Numbered from the stretch's first letter, positions 8,986-18,216 are shown. The stretch is DNA of 64,000 bases from JANNSO01 sp964485395 (GCA_964485395.1 CAZAJF010000023.1:1-64000), one strand, 5' to 3'. A program made the numbers and translations. The notes: a model not told the origin generated them from the sequence alone.

Positions 8986-9561
8986 GTGCCCAAGGCGATC
9001 GACAACGCGCGGGGTTCTATTTTATCCACCGCCCGGACCCTTCTCGCGCAGGAGGGCTACGAATCCCTGAATATGCGGACGATCGCCGGGGCAAGCGGAA
9101 TCGCCACCGGTACGGTATACAATTATTTCAGGGCAAAGGACGAGATCGTCTTTGCCCTGATGAACGAGGACTGGAACCGCGCGCTGGATTCCATGGATTC
9201 CGCCCTTGCGGAAAAGCTCGCTTCGGGGCCGCCTCCGTCCGCAAAGGAGCGGGCGGGATGCCTTGAAATTATTTTTAGCTTCCTCAAGGATTTTATCCAT
9301 ACCTACAAAGGGGTGTGGATTATCCTGGCGGCGGCTCCTCCCGAAGAAAAATCCCCCTTGGTGCGGCATCACGACAAGGCGATTTTCATGGATGAGCTTG
9401 CGCAGAGGGTCAAGAAAATATGGAGCCCCGCATCCGATAAGGATTATGGCTTTGCCTTGAGTTTCGTGTGCAGGTCTCTGGCCACCTACGCTCAGGAAGG
9501 CGATTGCGACTTTGTCCAGCTCTTTGGAATCTTAGGAAATGTTATGGAAAATTTGCGATAG
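8986..9561 (+). CDS. TetR/AcrR family transcriptional repressor
   Basis: Regulator of 191 residues. An N-terminal helix-turn-helix (about residues 10-55) with MRTIAGASGIATGTVYNYFRAKDEIV is characteristic of the family; the remaining helical region is the ligand-binding and dimerisation domain. Starts with GTG two bases after the stop of the efflux gene, so it is translated from the same mRNA. The tandem operator at 6846-6890 is the likely target, so inducing ligands are probably substrates of the pump. No terminator is evident directly after it. Confidence 0.9.
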   Translation: MPKAIDNARGSILSTARTLLAQEGYESLNMRTIAGASGIATGTVYNYFRAKDEIVFALMNEDWNRALDSMDSALAEKLASGPPPSAKERAGCLEIIFSFLKDFIHTYKGVWIILAAAPPEEKSPLVRHHDKAIFMDELAQRVKKIWSPASDKDYGFALSFVCRSLATYAQEGDCDFVQLFGILGNVMENLR

Positions 9562-9979
9562 GCCGCCTGTCCTGTTTCGCTTCCCTCATGCGTTCGGAAA
9601 CAGCTGCCTGGCATTGGAGTTGCTTTCCATAAGATATTGAGGTCGTTCGCCTGAATTTTATTGATTGAATGGTAGAAATATTCTTGACAGGCAATAAAAT
9701 CGCATTAATACTGGATAAAACATTGCTCATGGGAGAATGTCCGAATAATTTATTTCAACCCTGGCCGACCATCGACACGATTCTTCCCGAGGGCGGGAAT
9801 ATTTTCTTCGGTGCGTTAAAAATAGAAAGATTTTTCATGGAGCTCAAACACGGTGATTTCGCCGGCTGAGAATATGATCCGCGCGATTCCGAAAATTTTC
9901 CCGTCGCCCGACGAGTTCAAACTTCGGTTGACGTGCCGCTTCCCGAAATGGTGAGTGCAGAAAAGAAAAGGGAGTCCAT
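9562..9979. other. 418-base region without a convincing gene; candidate leader
   Basis: AT-richer than its surroundings. It contains a promoter at 9684-9712, leaving a leader of about 260 bases before the FAD reductase at 9980. A 66-codon frame (9669-9869) starts upstream of the promoter, has no ribosome-binding site and matches nothing I know. No tRNA or recognisable riboswitch core was seen. Confidence 0.4.
9684..9712 (+). promoter_or_regulatory. Promoter of the FAD reductase / GH127 operon
   Basis: Perfect TTGACA at 9684-9689, a 17-base spacer and AATACT at 9707-9712. Transcription would start near 9719, about 260 bases upstream of the first start codon. Confidence 0.5.
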
Positions 9980-11119
9980 ATGGAACATTTCGATGTCGTG
10001 ATAATCGGTGGAGGCGTCGCGGGTTCCGTATGCGCTAAATTCCTCGCGCAGGCCGGCGTGAGCACGCTGCTCGCCGAAAAATACAGGACTCCAAGGCATA
10101 AGGCTTGCAGCGGCATCCAGCTGGGCTATTTTTCCAAGATAATCGGCGAGAAATTCCCCGCCGATAAACTCTGCGACCACCAACTCAGGAAAGTCTACAT
10201 CCAGTATCCCGACGGATCGTCGATCAAGGTTCCTTTCCCCATGTTCAATTTCATGCGCGATGTTTTCGACGATTACCTGAACCAGACGGCCAAGGGCTAC
10301 GGCGCGGAATTCCGGGATGCCTGCGAATATACCGGTTTTGAGGAGACTGCCGAAGGCCATATCGTGGATTTGACGCGGGCTGGCACGACTGAAAAAATTT
10401 CCTGTTCTTATCTCGTCGACGCCAGCGGCCTTCGACCCGTGATCCGCCGCGCCTTGAGACCCGGCGATTTCCGAAAATCATCCTCGGCTGGGACGATCAA
10501 TTATTACATCGAGGGCGAGGGGAATCTCAATCCTGAATACCTGTATCAATTCTGGAATCTCGAGTGGAACAACCAGATGTTCGCTTGGGTCTATAACAAG
10601 ACCCTGGACGGGCGCAATCTGTGGGTGGTCGGAAGCGGTTACGACAAGGAGCCTAAGGAGCATTGCGAAGCCTTCCTTAATTACATCAGGAACAAATACG
10701 ACTTGCGCGGCAAGATCGTAAAGACGGAGGGCTATGCTTCAAATATCGAATTCGATTCCACGGAACGCGTATGGCTCGGCCAGGGGCGCATTCTCATGAT
10801 AGGCGACGCGGCGGGGCTCGTCGATCTCGCGCGCGGCGTTGGCATGGACTCGGCAGCGTTGAGCGGAAGGCTCGCGGCCAAGGCCATCATAGCGGCCGTC
10901 AGGGAAAAAAAGAACGCGCTCGAGGAGTATTCGAAATATGCCCGGAGGATGACGGCGCAGACGAAAAGGAACCAGGGAAAATCGATTCACCGTTTTTCCA
11001 CGAACGACGAGCTCCTTGAATACACCAAAAAAGGAATGAAACCGGTTGCCGTCATGATGGTGGTAAACGCGTTCTTGAATCGATTCCGGAAGCCCGAAAA
11101 CCTCGTGCTGCTGCCATGA
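9980..11119 (+). CDS. FAD-dependent geranylgeranyl reductase-like oxidoreductase
   Basis: Flavoprotein of 379 residues, homologous to the reductase at 5624-6787. The N-terminal motif IIGGGVAGSVCAKFLAQAG binds FAD; ACSGIQLG (near residue 45) replaces the usual PCGGG; MIGDAAGLVDLARGVG near residues 273-288 is the second FAD motif. An AAGGGAG precedes the ATG. It is followed after 13 bases by a GH127-type glycosidase gene, so the two are probably co-transcribed. Reduction of an isoprenoid or a halogenase/hydroxylase-like reaction are the family options; nothing here decides between them. Confidence 0.82.
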   Translation: MEHFDVVIIGGGVAGSVCAKFLAQAGVSTLLAEKYRTPRHKACSGIQLGYFSKIIGEKFPADKLCDHQLRKVYIQYPDGSSIKVPFPMFNFMRDVFDDYLNQTAKGYGAEFRDACEYTGFEETAEGHIVDLTRAGTTEKISCSYLVDASGLRPVIRRALRPGDFRKSSSAGTINYYIEGEGNLNPEYLYQFWNLEWNNQMFAWVYNKTLDGRNLWVVGSGYDKEPKEHCEAFLNYIRNKYDLRGKIVKTEGYASNIEFDSTERVWLGQGRILMIGDAAGLVDLARGVGMDSAALSGRLAAKAIIAAVREKKNALEEYSKYARRMTAQTKRNQGKSIHRFSTNDELLEYTKKGMKPVAVMMVVNAFLNRFRKPENLVLLP

Positions 11120-11132
11120 ACGCAGGTAAGGA

Positions 11133-13109
11133 ATGAATAACAGGATTTTTACGAAGCTTCAGCTTCGCGAGATACGGCCCGATGGATTCATGCGCCGGGT
11201 GCTGGAATTGCAGGCGCGCGGGCTTACCGGAAATATAAGATTTCTCTGGGAGGACCTTTCCGGCAAGTCCGCCTGGCTGGGCGGCACCGGGGAGGCCTGG
11301 GAACGGGGGCCCTATTATCTGGATGGGCTCATTCCGCTCGTTGCCCTGCTTGGCGATCCGGTGCTTGAGAACGAGGCGCGCCATTGGGTCGACTGCATCG
11401 TGGCAAGCCAGGACCCATCCGGTTTTTTCGGCCCTGCGTGGAATACCGACTGGTGGCCCAGAACGGTTGCGCTCAAGGCGCTTGTCAGCTGGCATGGAGC
11501 CACAGGCGACAGCCGGATTATCCCGTTCATGGACAGATATTTCGAGTACCAGTACAGAACCATCGACGCGCAGCCGCTGGTTTTTTGGGCGGCGGCCCGG
11601 GCTCTGGAGGCTGCGGAGGCCATTGAGCTGGTCTATAGGGAAACCGGGAAGCAGTACCTTACGGAGCTTGCCGTAAAATTGCGGAATGGCATGTTCGATT
11701 GGTTCGGCTTTTTCGCGGATCTGCCGTACAAGAAACCGACCGCGGCTTACTTGAATAAAACGATATTCAATCTGATAAAGATGGCGGTGACGCCGCTGGA
11801 CGCGCTTGCCAAGAAGGATATAAGGATCAAGAGGCCCAAGCCGGCCGTTAAAGCCAAGGCGTTCAACGAAAATTCCATCATAAGGACGATCAGCCTTACG
11901 CATGGCGTCAACATCGCCATGGCTTTGAAGTATCCAGCGAGCTTCGGCTTGCTCTCAGGCGATACCGAACCCGGCGGGCTGCCGAGAAGAGGATATTCGC
12001 AGTTAATGGAATGTCACGGAACGGCCATCGGCCTGTGGACTTCGGACGAGCACCTGGGCGGGCCCGACCCATCCAACGGCACGGAGCTCTGCACGGTCGT
12101 GGAGGCGTTGTATTCCCTTGAGGAAGCGTTGTCCATAACGGGCGATCCGTTCTACGCGGACATCGCCGAGCTGCTCGCGTACAACGCGCTGCCCGCCACC
12201 TTTACCCCGGACATGTGCGCGCATCAGTATGTCCAGCAAGCCAATCAGATCGCCGCGGACAGGAAACGGCGGCAGTTTTTCGATACCGACCGGGAGGCCA
12301 ACACCTTCGGGCTCGAACCGAATTACGGCTGCTGCGCCGCCAACATGCACCAGGGATTCCCTAAATTCGCCGCCAACGCCTGCCACCGCGCCGAATCGGG
12401 GCTCGCGTTTCTCGTCTACATGCCCTGCACCGTTTCCACAAAATCCGCAAGCGGAAATCCCCTGGTCATAAGCGAAGAGACCGACTATCCGTTCGGCTCC
12501 CGGATTTCCTTCCGGATCCTGGCGGTCGACGAGCCCTCGTTGACCCTGTCCTTCAGGGTGCCTGCGTTGACAAAGATGGAACTATTTTATAACGGAACGA
12601 GCGAAGGCGTCTTTGAGGCCGGCATGGCGGCGCTGACCCGGGGATTCTATCCGGGGGATTCCGTCGATATCGAGTTGGACGCGCCCCTCACCGTCGTTCC
12701 GCAGGCGGACGGCAGCATTGCCTTCCGCAAAGGCTCCCTCCTTCTCGCCCTGAAGATCGAGGAGGAATGCCGCTCCTTCCGCGGGCTGGAACCGTTCGAC
12801 GACCGTGAATTCGTACCCGTTTCCGAATGGAACCTCGCGCCGCTCCTCAAGCACGGAAAAGCGGCGATACTGGAAACCGTCCGCCGGGAGATTCCTCTCA
12901 TGCCGTTCGACGTCAAGGATCCTCCGCTTGAGCTGCGCGTGACGGGCGTGAAGATACATAACTGGAAAAAGCGTCTGAACAGCGCGGGACCGTGTCCTGC
13001 GAATCCGGATTTCTCGGAGGAGCGGACGATCAGCCTGGTTCCCTACGGATGCACCAACCTTCGAATAGCGCAATTCCCGATCGCGGAAAGCCCCGGATCA
13101 GCGGGCTGA
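11133..13109 (+). CDS. GH127-type (DUF1680) beta-L-arabinofuranosidase-like hydrolase
   Basis: Protein of 658 residues with an (alpha/alpha)6-barrel and C-terminal beta domains. The zinc-thiolate active site of the HypBA1 family is visible: Glu318 and Cys320 in TELCTVVE, Glu346 in IAELLAYN, and Cys400-Cys401 in YGCCAANMHQGF, with spacings close to Glu338/Cys340/Glu366/Cys417-418 of HypBA1. Such enzymes release beta-L-arabinofuranose with a Cys nucleophile. There is no signal peptide, so it acts in the cytoplasm, on a substrate taken up or made by the cell. The 3' end overlaps the convergent gene by 12 bases. True sugar specificity is uncertain because the family is broad. Confidence 0.85.
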   Translation: MNNRIFTKLQLREIRPDGFMRRVLELQARGLTGNIRFLWEDLSGKSAWLGGTGEAWERGPYYLDGLIPLVALLGDPVLENEARHWVDCIVASQDPSGFFGPAWNTDWWPRTVALKALVSWHGATGDSRIIPFMDRYFEYQYRTIDAQPLVFWAAARALEAAEAIELVYRETGKQYLTELAVKLRNGMFDWFGFFADLPYKKPTAAYLNKTIFNLIKMAVTPLDALAKKDIRIKRPKPAVKAKAFNENSIIRTISLTHGVNIAMALKYPASFGLLSGDTEPGGLPRRGYSQLMECHGTAIGLWTSDEHLGGPDPSNGTELCTVVEALYSLEEALSITGDPFYADIAELLAYNALPATFTPDMCAHQYVQQANQIAADRKRRQFFDTDREANTFGLEPNYGCCAANMHQGFPKFAANACHRAESGLAFLVYMPCTVSTKSASGNPLVISEETDYPFGSRISFRILAVDEPSLTLSFRVPALTKMELFYNGTSEGVFEAGMAALTRGFYPGDSVDIELDAPLTVVPQADGSIAFRKGSLLLALKIEEECRSFRGLEPFDDREFVPVSEWNLAPLLKHGKAAILETVRREIPLMPFDVKDPPLELRVTGVKIHNWKKRLNSAGPCPANPDFSEERTISLVPYGCTNLRIAQFPIAESPGSAG

Positions 13110-14330
13110 TTTTTTCTTGCCGGAGAAACGGTACAGGATCAGCCCGTCTTCGTCGGTTTCCCTGGCAACATAGCCTTTGTCGGCCATCGTTTCCAGTTCC
13201 CTCCTGACTTCGTCCAGCGAAAATCGCGTGGCGGCGGCCGCGTCGGCCACGCTCAGATTGCCGTCGGCTTTTCTGGCGTAGCTCAAGAGCGCTTCCTGAA
13301 TAAGCTTGGGCATCTGCTTTCTGAGCCTGCGCAGTTCCCTGAGCGAGCCGATCGTTTCCACCAGGCCCACGAAAGCGCTTAAGCCTCCGATGCAGATTCC
13401 CACCCACCACCAGCCGGAGGGCAGGAAGTACAGCCCAGCTCCAAAGGCGCCGCCGAGGATGATTCCCGTAGTCAAAGCGCCCGAACTCGATTTGTTTTTC
13501 TTGATCAGTTCTTCCATCCTGCGCGCGGGGTGGTTTTTGTCCTTGCGTCTATGCGCGGCCTGGATGTTGCTTGCCGGATGGCTGTGTATGTTTACCTGAA
13601 TCTGGTCCGTATCCTGACTCAATTCGATTGACGCCTTCTGAAGCGTGCTTTCCACAAGCCGTTGCGTCAGCTTTTCCAGCTGGGCGCCTAAACCGTCGGC
13701 GGGGTGGGCCGATCTCGCCTCCTGAGGCGTTGGCGGCGGCGAGGTTTCCGGTACCGGAGGAATTTCCGTCTCAACCAGGGTTTTCGGAGCTTGTTCGGGT
13801 GATTTTCCGGTCTCGCAACCGGTAGCCAACTCGTATAATGCCAGAGACCGCGAAATGTTCTTTAGATCGGAGTCGTAAACTTCGCAGAATTCGACTTCCA
13901 TCTTGTTTACCAGTTGCCTGTACACGTCATCGGATACGCATATTCCGCCGGGCCTGGCCTTATTCATGACTCTGGAGGCTATATTGACGCCGTTTCCGTA
14001 AACCCGGTCGCCTTCCTGCCAGATGTCGCCCAGATGCAGGCCTATTCGCGGCAGAATCTTGAAGAGCCCAGCCGCGTGGGTATTGCGGGCGCGCAAGGAA
14101 AACTGGATGAGCAAGGCGCATTGCGCTGCGGAAAGGGCGCTCTCGAACAATACCAGCATTCCCCCGGAATCCTGGTCTACGATCGTGCCATCGTGGTCGT
14201 GAATCAACGGAGTCGCGATGCCTCTGTGTTCATCCAGCAGCTCGATTGCGCGGGATTCGTTTTCGGAGGTCATTCGGGCGAAATCTGAAATTTCGATGAA
14301 CATTACCACGGCGAGTCTTGTCGTCTTCAT
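13098..14330 (-). CDS. Membrane protein with a degenerate class III cyclase domain and C-terminal winged helix
   Basis: About 410 residues starting at the ATG at 14330, which has a GAGG five bases upstream (the frame is open to 14348). Residues 1-155 form a cyclase-homology domain, but metal positions are changed: Glu13 replaces the first Asp (FIEISDF) and Gly57 the second (DSGGM), and the substrate Lys is Gln53. Asn116 and Arg120 of the transition-state pair remain. A Pro-rich linker, a basic region, two membrane helices near residues 285-325 and a winged-helix-like C-terminus follow. It is therefore more likely a nucleotide sensor or partner than an active cyclase. A leaky extended -10 (TGGTATTTT) lies just upstream. 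Confidence 0.75.
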   Translation of the reverse strand: MKTTRLAVVMFIEISDFARMTSENESRAIELLDEHRGIATPLIHDHDGTIVDQDSGGMLVLFESALSAAQCALLIQFSLRARNTHAAGLFKILPRIGLHLGDIWQEGDRVYGNGVNIASRVMNKARPGGICVSDDVYRQLVNKMEVEFCEVYDSDLKNISRSLALYELATGCETGKSPEQAPKTLVETEIPPVPETSPPPTPQEARSAHPADGLGAQLEKLTQRLVESTLQKASIELSQDTDQIQVNIHSHPASNIQAAHRRKDKNHPARRMEELIKKNKSSSGALTTGIILGGAFGAGLYFLPSGWWWVGICIGGLSAFVGLVETIGSLRELRRLRKQMPKLIQEALLSYARKADGNLSVADAAAATRFSLDEVRRELETMADKGYVARETDEDGLILYRFSGKKKSAR

Positions 14331-14391
14331 CTTGGCCTCGTTGTACATAAAATACCATGCAATTTAAATCCTGAACAGCGGAATGGGGCAT

Positions 14392-14420
14392 TTGACAGCT
14401 GTCCTACATCGTATTAAACT
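14392..14420 (+). promoter_or_regulatory. Promoter of the PAS-GGDEF-EAL gene
   Basis: TTGACA at 14392-14397, a 17-base spacer and TAAACT at 14415-14420. It lies inside the upstream extension of the frame, which is why the start at 14446 is preferred over 14383. Confidence 0.7.
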
Positions 14421-14445
14421 GCTACCGTCGTTATGGAGAAAAAAA

Positions 14446-16134
14446 ATGGCAGTCAAGAATTACGAGAAGATCATACAGGCTTCCCACGATTTCATAACGC
14501 TCATCGATAAAGACTACCGCTATGAATTCGTCAACGATTCCTATGCCCGCGAGCTTGGAATCCTGCCGGGAGACCTCGTCGGAAAGACCATCGGGGAAGT
14601 ATGGGGCGAAAAAAAATTCAGCGACCGCATCAAGACCAGGATAGACCAATGTTTTGAAGGCCGGGAGTCCCACGACATCGACCAGTTCAAATTCGGCAAG
14701 ACGACTAAATATATCCATGTCTCCTACTATCCCTATATAGAAAACGATGAAGTGACCCATGTCATGGTCTTCTCCAACGACGTCAGCATCATCAAGAAGC
14801 TGGAATCCAAGCTGCTGGACTTCGAGTTCAAGGACCCCACCACAGGGCTTTTCAACAGGCGATCCTTCGACATCGTGCTGGACATGGAGCTCGAGAAAGC
14901 CAGGCGGGCCTTCACGGATAAGATTCGCGCCGTACTTTTCATCAATCTGCGGAGCATATCGCATGTCAACAACTCGTTCGGGTATGAAATCGGTAATCTG
15001 CTGCTGGAAGCCACCGCCTTGAGGATCAAGGAAGCGCTCAGGGCGAGCGATTACGTATTCCGATTCGACGGCAAGGAATTCGCCGTCATCCTTACTACCA
15101 TCAAACGCGGCGCGGATATTCCCATCGTAGCCGAAAACATCAGGAGCAAGACGGATTTCCCTTACAGCCACAAGGGTACCGTCATCAATATAGCGTGCAA
15201 CATCGGCGTGGCGGTGTATCCGGACGACGGCGACTGCCGCGAGACCCTCGTCTCGCACGCGATGAGCGCCATGAACGAGGCCCGCGAGAAAAACGAGCCG
15301 CTGGTCATGTTCAATAAGGCATTGTACGAGCGCGGGCAGTACGTATCGCGGCTGCGGGCGGATATTCGCATCGCCTTCGTGGAGAAGCAGTTCTCCGCGT
15401 ATTTCCAGCCCATCGTTGACTCGGCCGGCAGGATCATGGGCGCCGAGGCCTTGATACGATGGCAACACCCCGAGTTCGGGAACATACCGCCGGATATCTT
15501 CATACCCATCGCCGAGGAATCGGGAAATATCATGATGATAGGCAAATGGATACTCTTTCAGGTTTGCCGGGACATAAAGAGCCTGGGGGCGGATCTCGGC
15601 GACCGCTATATCTCGGTAAATCTATCCAGCAAGGAATTCGGCAGCCCCACGCTCGTCCAGGATATAAGCGAGCTCGTCAAGTCCGAAGGCATCGCGCGCG
15701 GCTCGTTGAAACTCGAGATAACCGAGAGCCAGAGCATGCAGGACATAGAAGCGGTAATCGGAAAGATAACCCACCTGGCGGCCCAGGGCACGGAAGTCTT
15801 CATCGACGATTTTGGCACGGGGTATTCTTCGCTGGCGTATATCAAGCGCCTGCCGGCCCGTACCATCAAGATAGACAAGTCATTCGTGGACAGGATCGCG
15901 GAAAACCCCGAGGATCTCGCCTTTATCCGCGGCGTCATAACCATGATAGAAAGCAAGAAGAAAAACGTGCTCGTGGAAGGCATTTCCGACCACACCCAAT
16001 ACACCCTCCTGCGCGACCTGGGCGTGCGCTACATGCAGGGATATTATTTCAGCAAGCCCTGCACCTTCTCCGATTTCCACGAGCTGCTCAAGCGCAATGA
16101 AGCCTTGCCGCAAAAAAAAATCGAGAATATTTGA
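14446..16134 (+). CDS. PAS-GGDEF-EAL cyclic-di-GMP phosphodiesterase
   Basis: Soluble protein of 562 residues: PAS domain (about 1-115), GGDEF domain (125-285), EAL domain (300-550). The EAL residues are intact: EALIRW at 334, the NLSS asparagine, EITES glutamate, IDDFGTGYSS aspartates, the KIDKSF lysine and MQGYYFSKP. The GGDEF signature is degraded to DGKEF (208-212) although an upstream RASD resembles the inhibitory site. It should therefore hydrolyse cyclic-di-GMP, with the GGDEF part acting as a GTP-responsive regulator. The start at 14446 has GGAG seven to ten bases upstream and follows a strong promoter. Confidence 0.9.
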   Translation: MAVKNYEKIIQASHDFITLIDKDYRYEFVNDSYARELGILPGDLVGKTIGEVWGEKKFSDRIKTRIDQCFEGRESHDIDQFKFGKTTKYIHVSYYPYIENDEVTHVMVFSNDVSIIKKLESKLLDFEFKDPTTGLFNRRSFDIVLDMELEKARRAFTDKIRAVLFINLRSISHVNNSFGYEIGNLLLEATALRIKEALRASDYVFRFDGKEFAVILTTIKRGADIPIVAENIRSKTDFPYSHKGTVINIACNIGVAVYPDDGDCRETLVSHAMSAMNEAREKNEPLVMFNKALYERGQYVSRLRADIRIAFVEKQFSAYFQPIVDSAGRIMGAEALIRWQHPEFGNIPPDIFIPIAEESGNIMMIGKWILFQVCRDIKSLGADLGDRYISVNLSSKEFGSPTLVQDISELVKSEGIARGSLKLEITESQSMQDIEAVIGKITHLAAQGTEVFIDDFGTGYSSLAYIKRLPARTIKIDKSFVDRIAENPEDLAFIRGVITMIESKKKNVLVEGISDHTQYTLLRDLGVRYMQGYYFSKPCTFSDFHELLKRNEALPQKKIENI

Positions 16135-16375
16135 CCCAGCCGATTCCATCGACCAGCGGGATTTCGGGGAATCCTTCGATGAAATCCTCCTTGCGTTGTG
16201 TCCCCGCGCTCAAGAAGGCCCGCGTCAGGGTAACGAAAACCTGTCTCGACGGCCTGTCCGCGCGGAATTAAATTCGATTCCCCGAACGTTGCTATTTTAA
16301 TCAAGAAATATGATACTAAATTAACTCTTATTTCTTTTAATTGCGATATACTCTGAATCACGCGGGAGGAACAGC

Positions 16376-16858
16376 ATGAAAATTTTGGTGGCATTTATAA
16401 GCAAGACCGGAACGACGAAGGAAATCGCGGAGAGAATAGGCCTTGTTCTCGGTAAGAACGGGCATCAAGTCCAAGTCTCCACCTTGGGCGATGCAGGCGA
16501 TTTTTCCGGTTTCGACCTGATCGTGCTCGGTTCTCCCATAAACGGCATGAGGTTTTTACCCGAGTTTCATTCGTTCATAGGAATGAACGCCTCGGAGCTG
16601 GCTAAAAAAAGGGTAGCCCTGTTCGCCGTTTCCTACATTCATGCGTACGGAAGAAAAATGTGGACGAAGCTGATAGAACGCGAAACGTCCAGAACCGCCG
16701 CCTCCGTAGGCACCCAGATCATGGAAATATTCGGCGGCCGCCTGGCGTCCAAGCCGACGGGAGGAATGACCTTCATGTTCGGCACGCCCAAGAATCCCGT
16801 GCTGGATCGCCGCGATTGGCAGGCCATCGAGGCCTGGGCCCAAAAGCTTTCGGGCTGA
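16376..16858 (+). CDS. Flavodoxin-fold protein
   Basis: Small FMN-binding electron carrier of 160 residues. The phosphate-binding loop is ISKTGTTKEIAERIG (residues 8-22), and the central strand LIVLGSPINGMRF (43-55) contacts the flavin, as in the flavodoxin_5 / HemG-like group. It begins at an ATG with GGGAGGA eight bases upstream. A TATACT -10 lies at 16347-16352 without a clear -35. The next gene is an M29 aminopeptidase 74 bases downstream. Redox partner not evident. Confidence 0.85.
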   Translation: MKILVAFISKTGTTKEIAERIGLVLGKNGHQVQVSTLGDAGDFSGFDLIVLGSPINGMRFLPEFHSFIGMNASELAKKRVALFAVSYIHAYGRKMWTKLIERETSRTAASVGTQIMEIFGGRLASKPTGGMTFMFGTPKNPVLDRRDWQAIEAWAQKLSG

Positions 16859-16932
16859 ACGCTTGGAAAAAGGCCCTGTACAAAAAGCGATGCTGTGATA
16901 TTGTGGGTAGCGAGCACCGCAAGGAGGCGCAC

Positions 16933-18156
16933 GTGAACCACATGCAACAGTATGCCAAACTACTCATACAGGTCGGCATCAACTTACAGAAAAACCAGAC
17001 ACTCATCATCAGCTCCCCGACGGAATGCGCCGAGTTCGCGCGTTTGGCCCAGGTTGAAGCCTATAGCGCGGGAGCCCGCGAGGTAATCATGCGCTGGATG
17101 GACGAAAAATCCGCGCGGATAACCTTGGATATGGCGCCTGACGTGATATTTGACGAGTTTCCCGAATGGGGCAAGACTTTCTTCAACGGCTACGCGGAAA
17201 AAGGCGCCGCCTTCCTTTCGATCATGGCCTCGGATCCCGAGCTCATGAAAGACGTGGACCCCAAGCGCATAAGCCGCCAGAACAAGGCGCGCAGCACCGC
17301 TCTGGCGTATTTCCGTGAACGCCAGATGAGCAATAAAAACGTCTGGTGCGTGGCTTCCGTTCCTACCGTCGCGTGGGCGCTGAAAGTGTTTCCGGGCAAG
17401 ACCGAAAGCCTGGCCGTGGAAGCCCTCTGGGCCGCCATCTACAAGGCGGTTCGTGTAGATCAGCCTGATCCCGTCAAGTCCTGGCGCGCGCACCAGGCGG
17501 CCCTGAATGTCCGGCTCGATTTCCTGCGCAAGAGCAATTTTGCCGGCCTCCGCTACAAAAACTCGCTGGGCACGGACTTCACGGTAGATTTGCCGACCGG
17601 GCACCAATGGTTCGGCGGCGGCGACGAATGTCCCGAGGGTTACGTGTTCGTGGCCAACATGCCCACCGAAGAAATCTTTACCATGCCCCACCGCACCGGC
17701 GCAAACGGCAAGATCGTCAGCTCGATGCCCCTGAACCACAACGGCAACCTCGTCGAGGATTTCTGGTTTCTGTTCAAGGACGGCCTGGTGGTGGACTACG
17801 GCGCAGGCAAGGGCCTGGCCACGCTCAAGGAGCTTCTGGACACGGACGAGGGCGCCAGGCGCCTCGGGGAAGTGGCCCTCGTGCCCCACGATTCGCCTAT
17901 ATCCAACTCGGGGATATTATTTTATAACACCCTGTTCGACGAGAACGCGTCGTGCCATTTCGCGCTCGGCAAGGCATACCCGACGTGCATCGCCGGCGGC
18001 ACCGAGATGGACGTCGCCCAACTGGTCGCGGCCGGCGCCAACGACTCGCTTACCCACGTGGACTTCATGATAGGCAGCGCGGACCTGTCCATCGTTGGCG
18101 TCAAGGCGGACGGAAGCGAAACGGCGGTATTCGCCAACGGTAATTTCGCCTTCTAG
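16933..18156 (+). CDS. M29 family aminopeptidase (AmpS/PepS type)
   Basis: Metallo-aminopeptidase of 407 residues removing N-terminal amino acids from peptides in the cytoplasm. Family metal ligands are recognisable: the Glu of NMPTEEIF, the Glu of RLGEVALV, the His in ASCHFALG, and His-Asp in THVDFMIGS near the C-terminus. The start is the GTG at 16933, five bases after AAGGAGG; an ATG at 16942 and a long open extension upstream are less likely. Ends in front of a long hairpin (18172-18206) shared with a convergent gene. Length matches the family (about 410). Confidence 0.9.
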   Translation: MNHMQQYAKLLIQVGINLQKNQTLIISSPTECAEFARLAQVEAYSAGAREVIMRWMDEKSARITLDMAPDVIFDEFPEWGKTFFNGYAEKGAAFLSIMASDPELMKDVDPKRISRQNKARSTALAYFRERQMSNKNVWCVASVPTVAWALKVFPGKTESLAVEALWAAIYKAVRVDQPDPVKSWRAHQAALNVRLDFLRKSNFAGLRYKNSLGTDFTVDLPTGHQWFGGGDECPEGYVFVANMPTEEIFTMPHRTGANGKIVSSMPLNHNGNLVEDFWFLFKDGLVVDYGAGKGLATLKELLDTDEGARRLGEVALVPHDSPISNSGILFYNTLFDENASCHFALGKAYPTCIAGGTEMDVAQLVAAGANDSLTHVDFMIGSADLSIVGVKADGSETAVFANGNFAF

Positions 18157-18171
18157 ATGAATTAATCCGAT

Positions 18172-18206
18172 CTTCCAAAGGTCACGCGCATCGTGGCCTT
18201 TGGAAG
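18172..18206. terminator. Long hairpin between convergent genes
   Basis: CTTCCAAAGG at 18172-18181 pairs with CCTTTGGAAG at 18197-18206, continued inward by CACG/CGTG around a five-base loop, giving about 15 pairs. No T-tract on either side, so it may stop transcription from both strands by another route or protect 3' ends. Confidence 0.55.
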
Positions 18207-18216
18207 CGGTCCGGGT

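Noticed and set aside
9669..9869. 66-codon frame upstream of the second FAD reductase
   Set aside because: Begins before the likely promoter, has no ribosome-binding site and resembles nothing; more likely a chance frame in an AT-rich leader.
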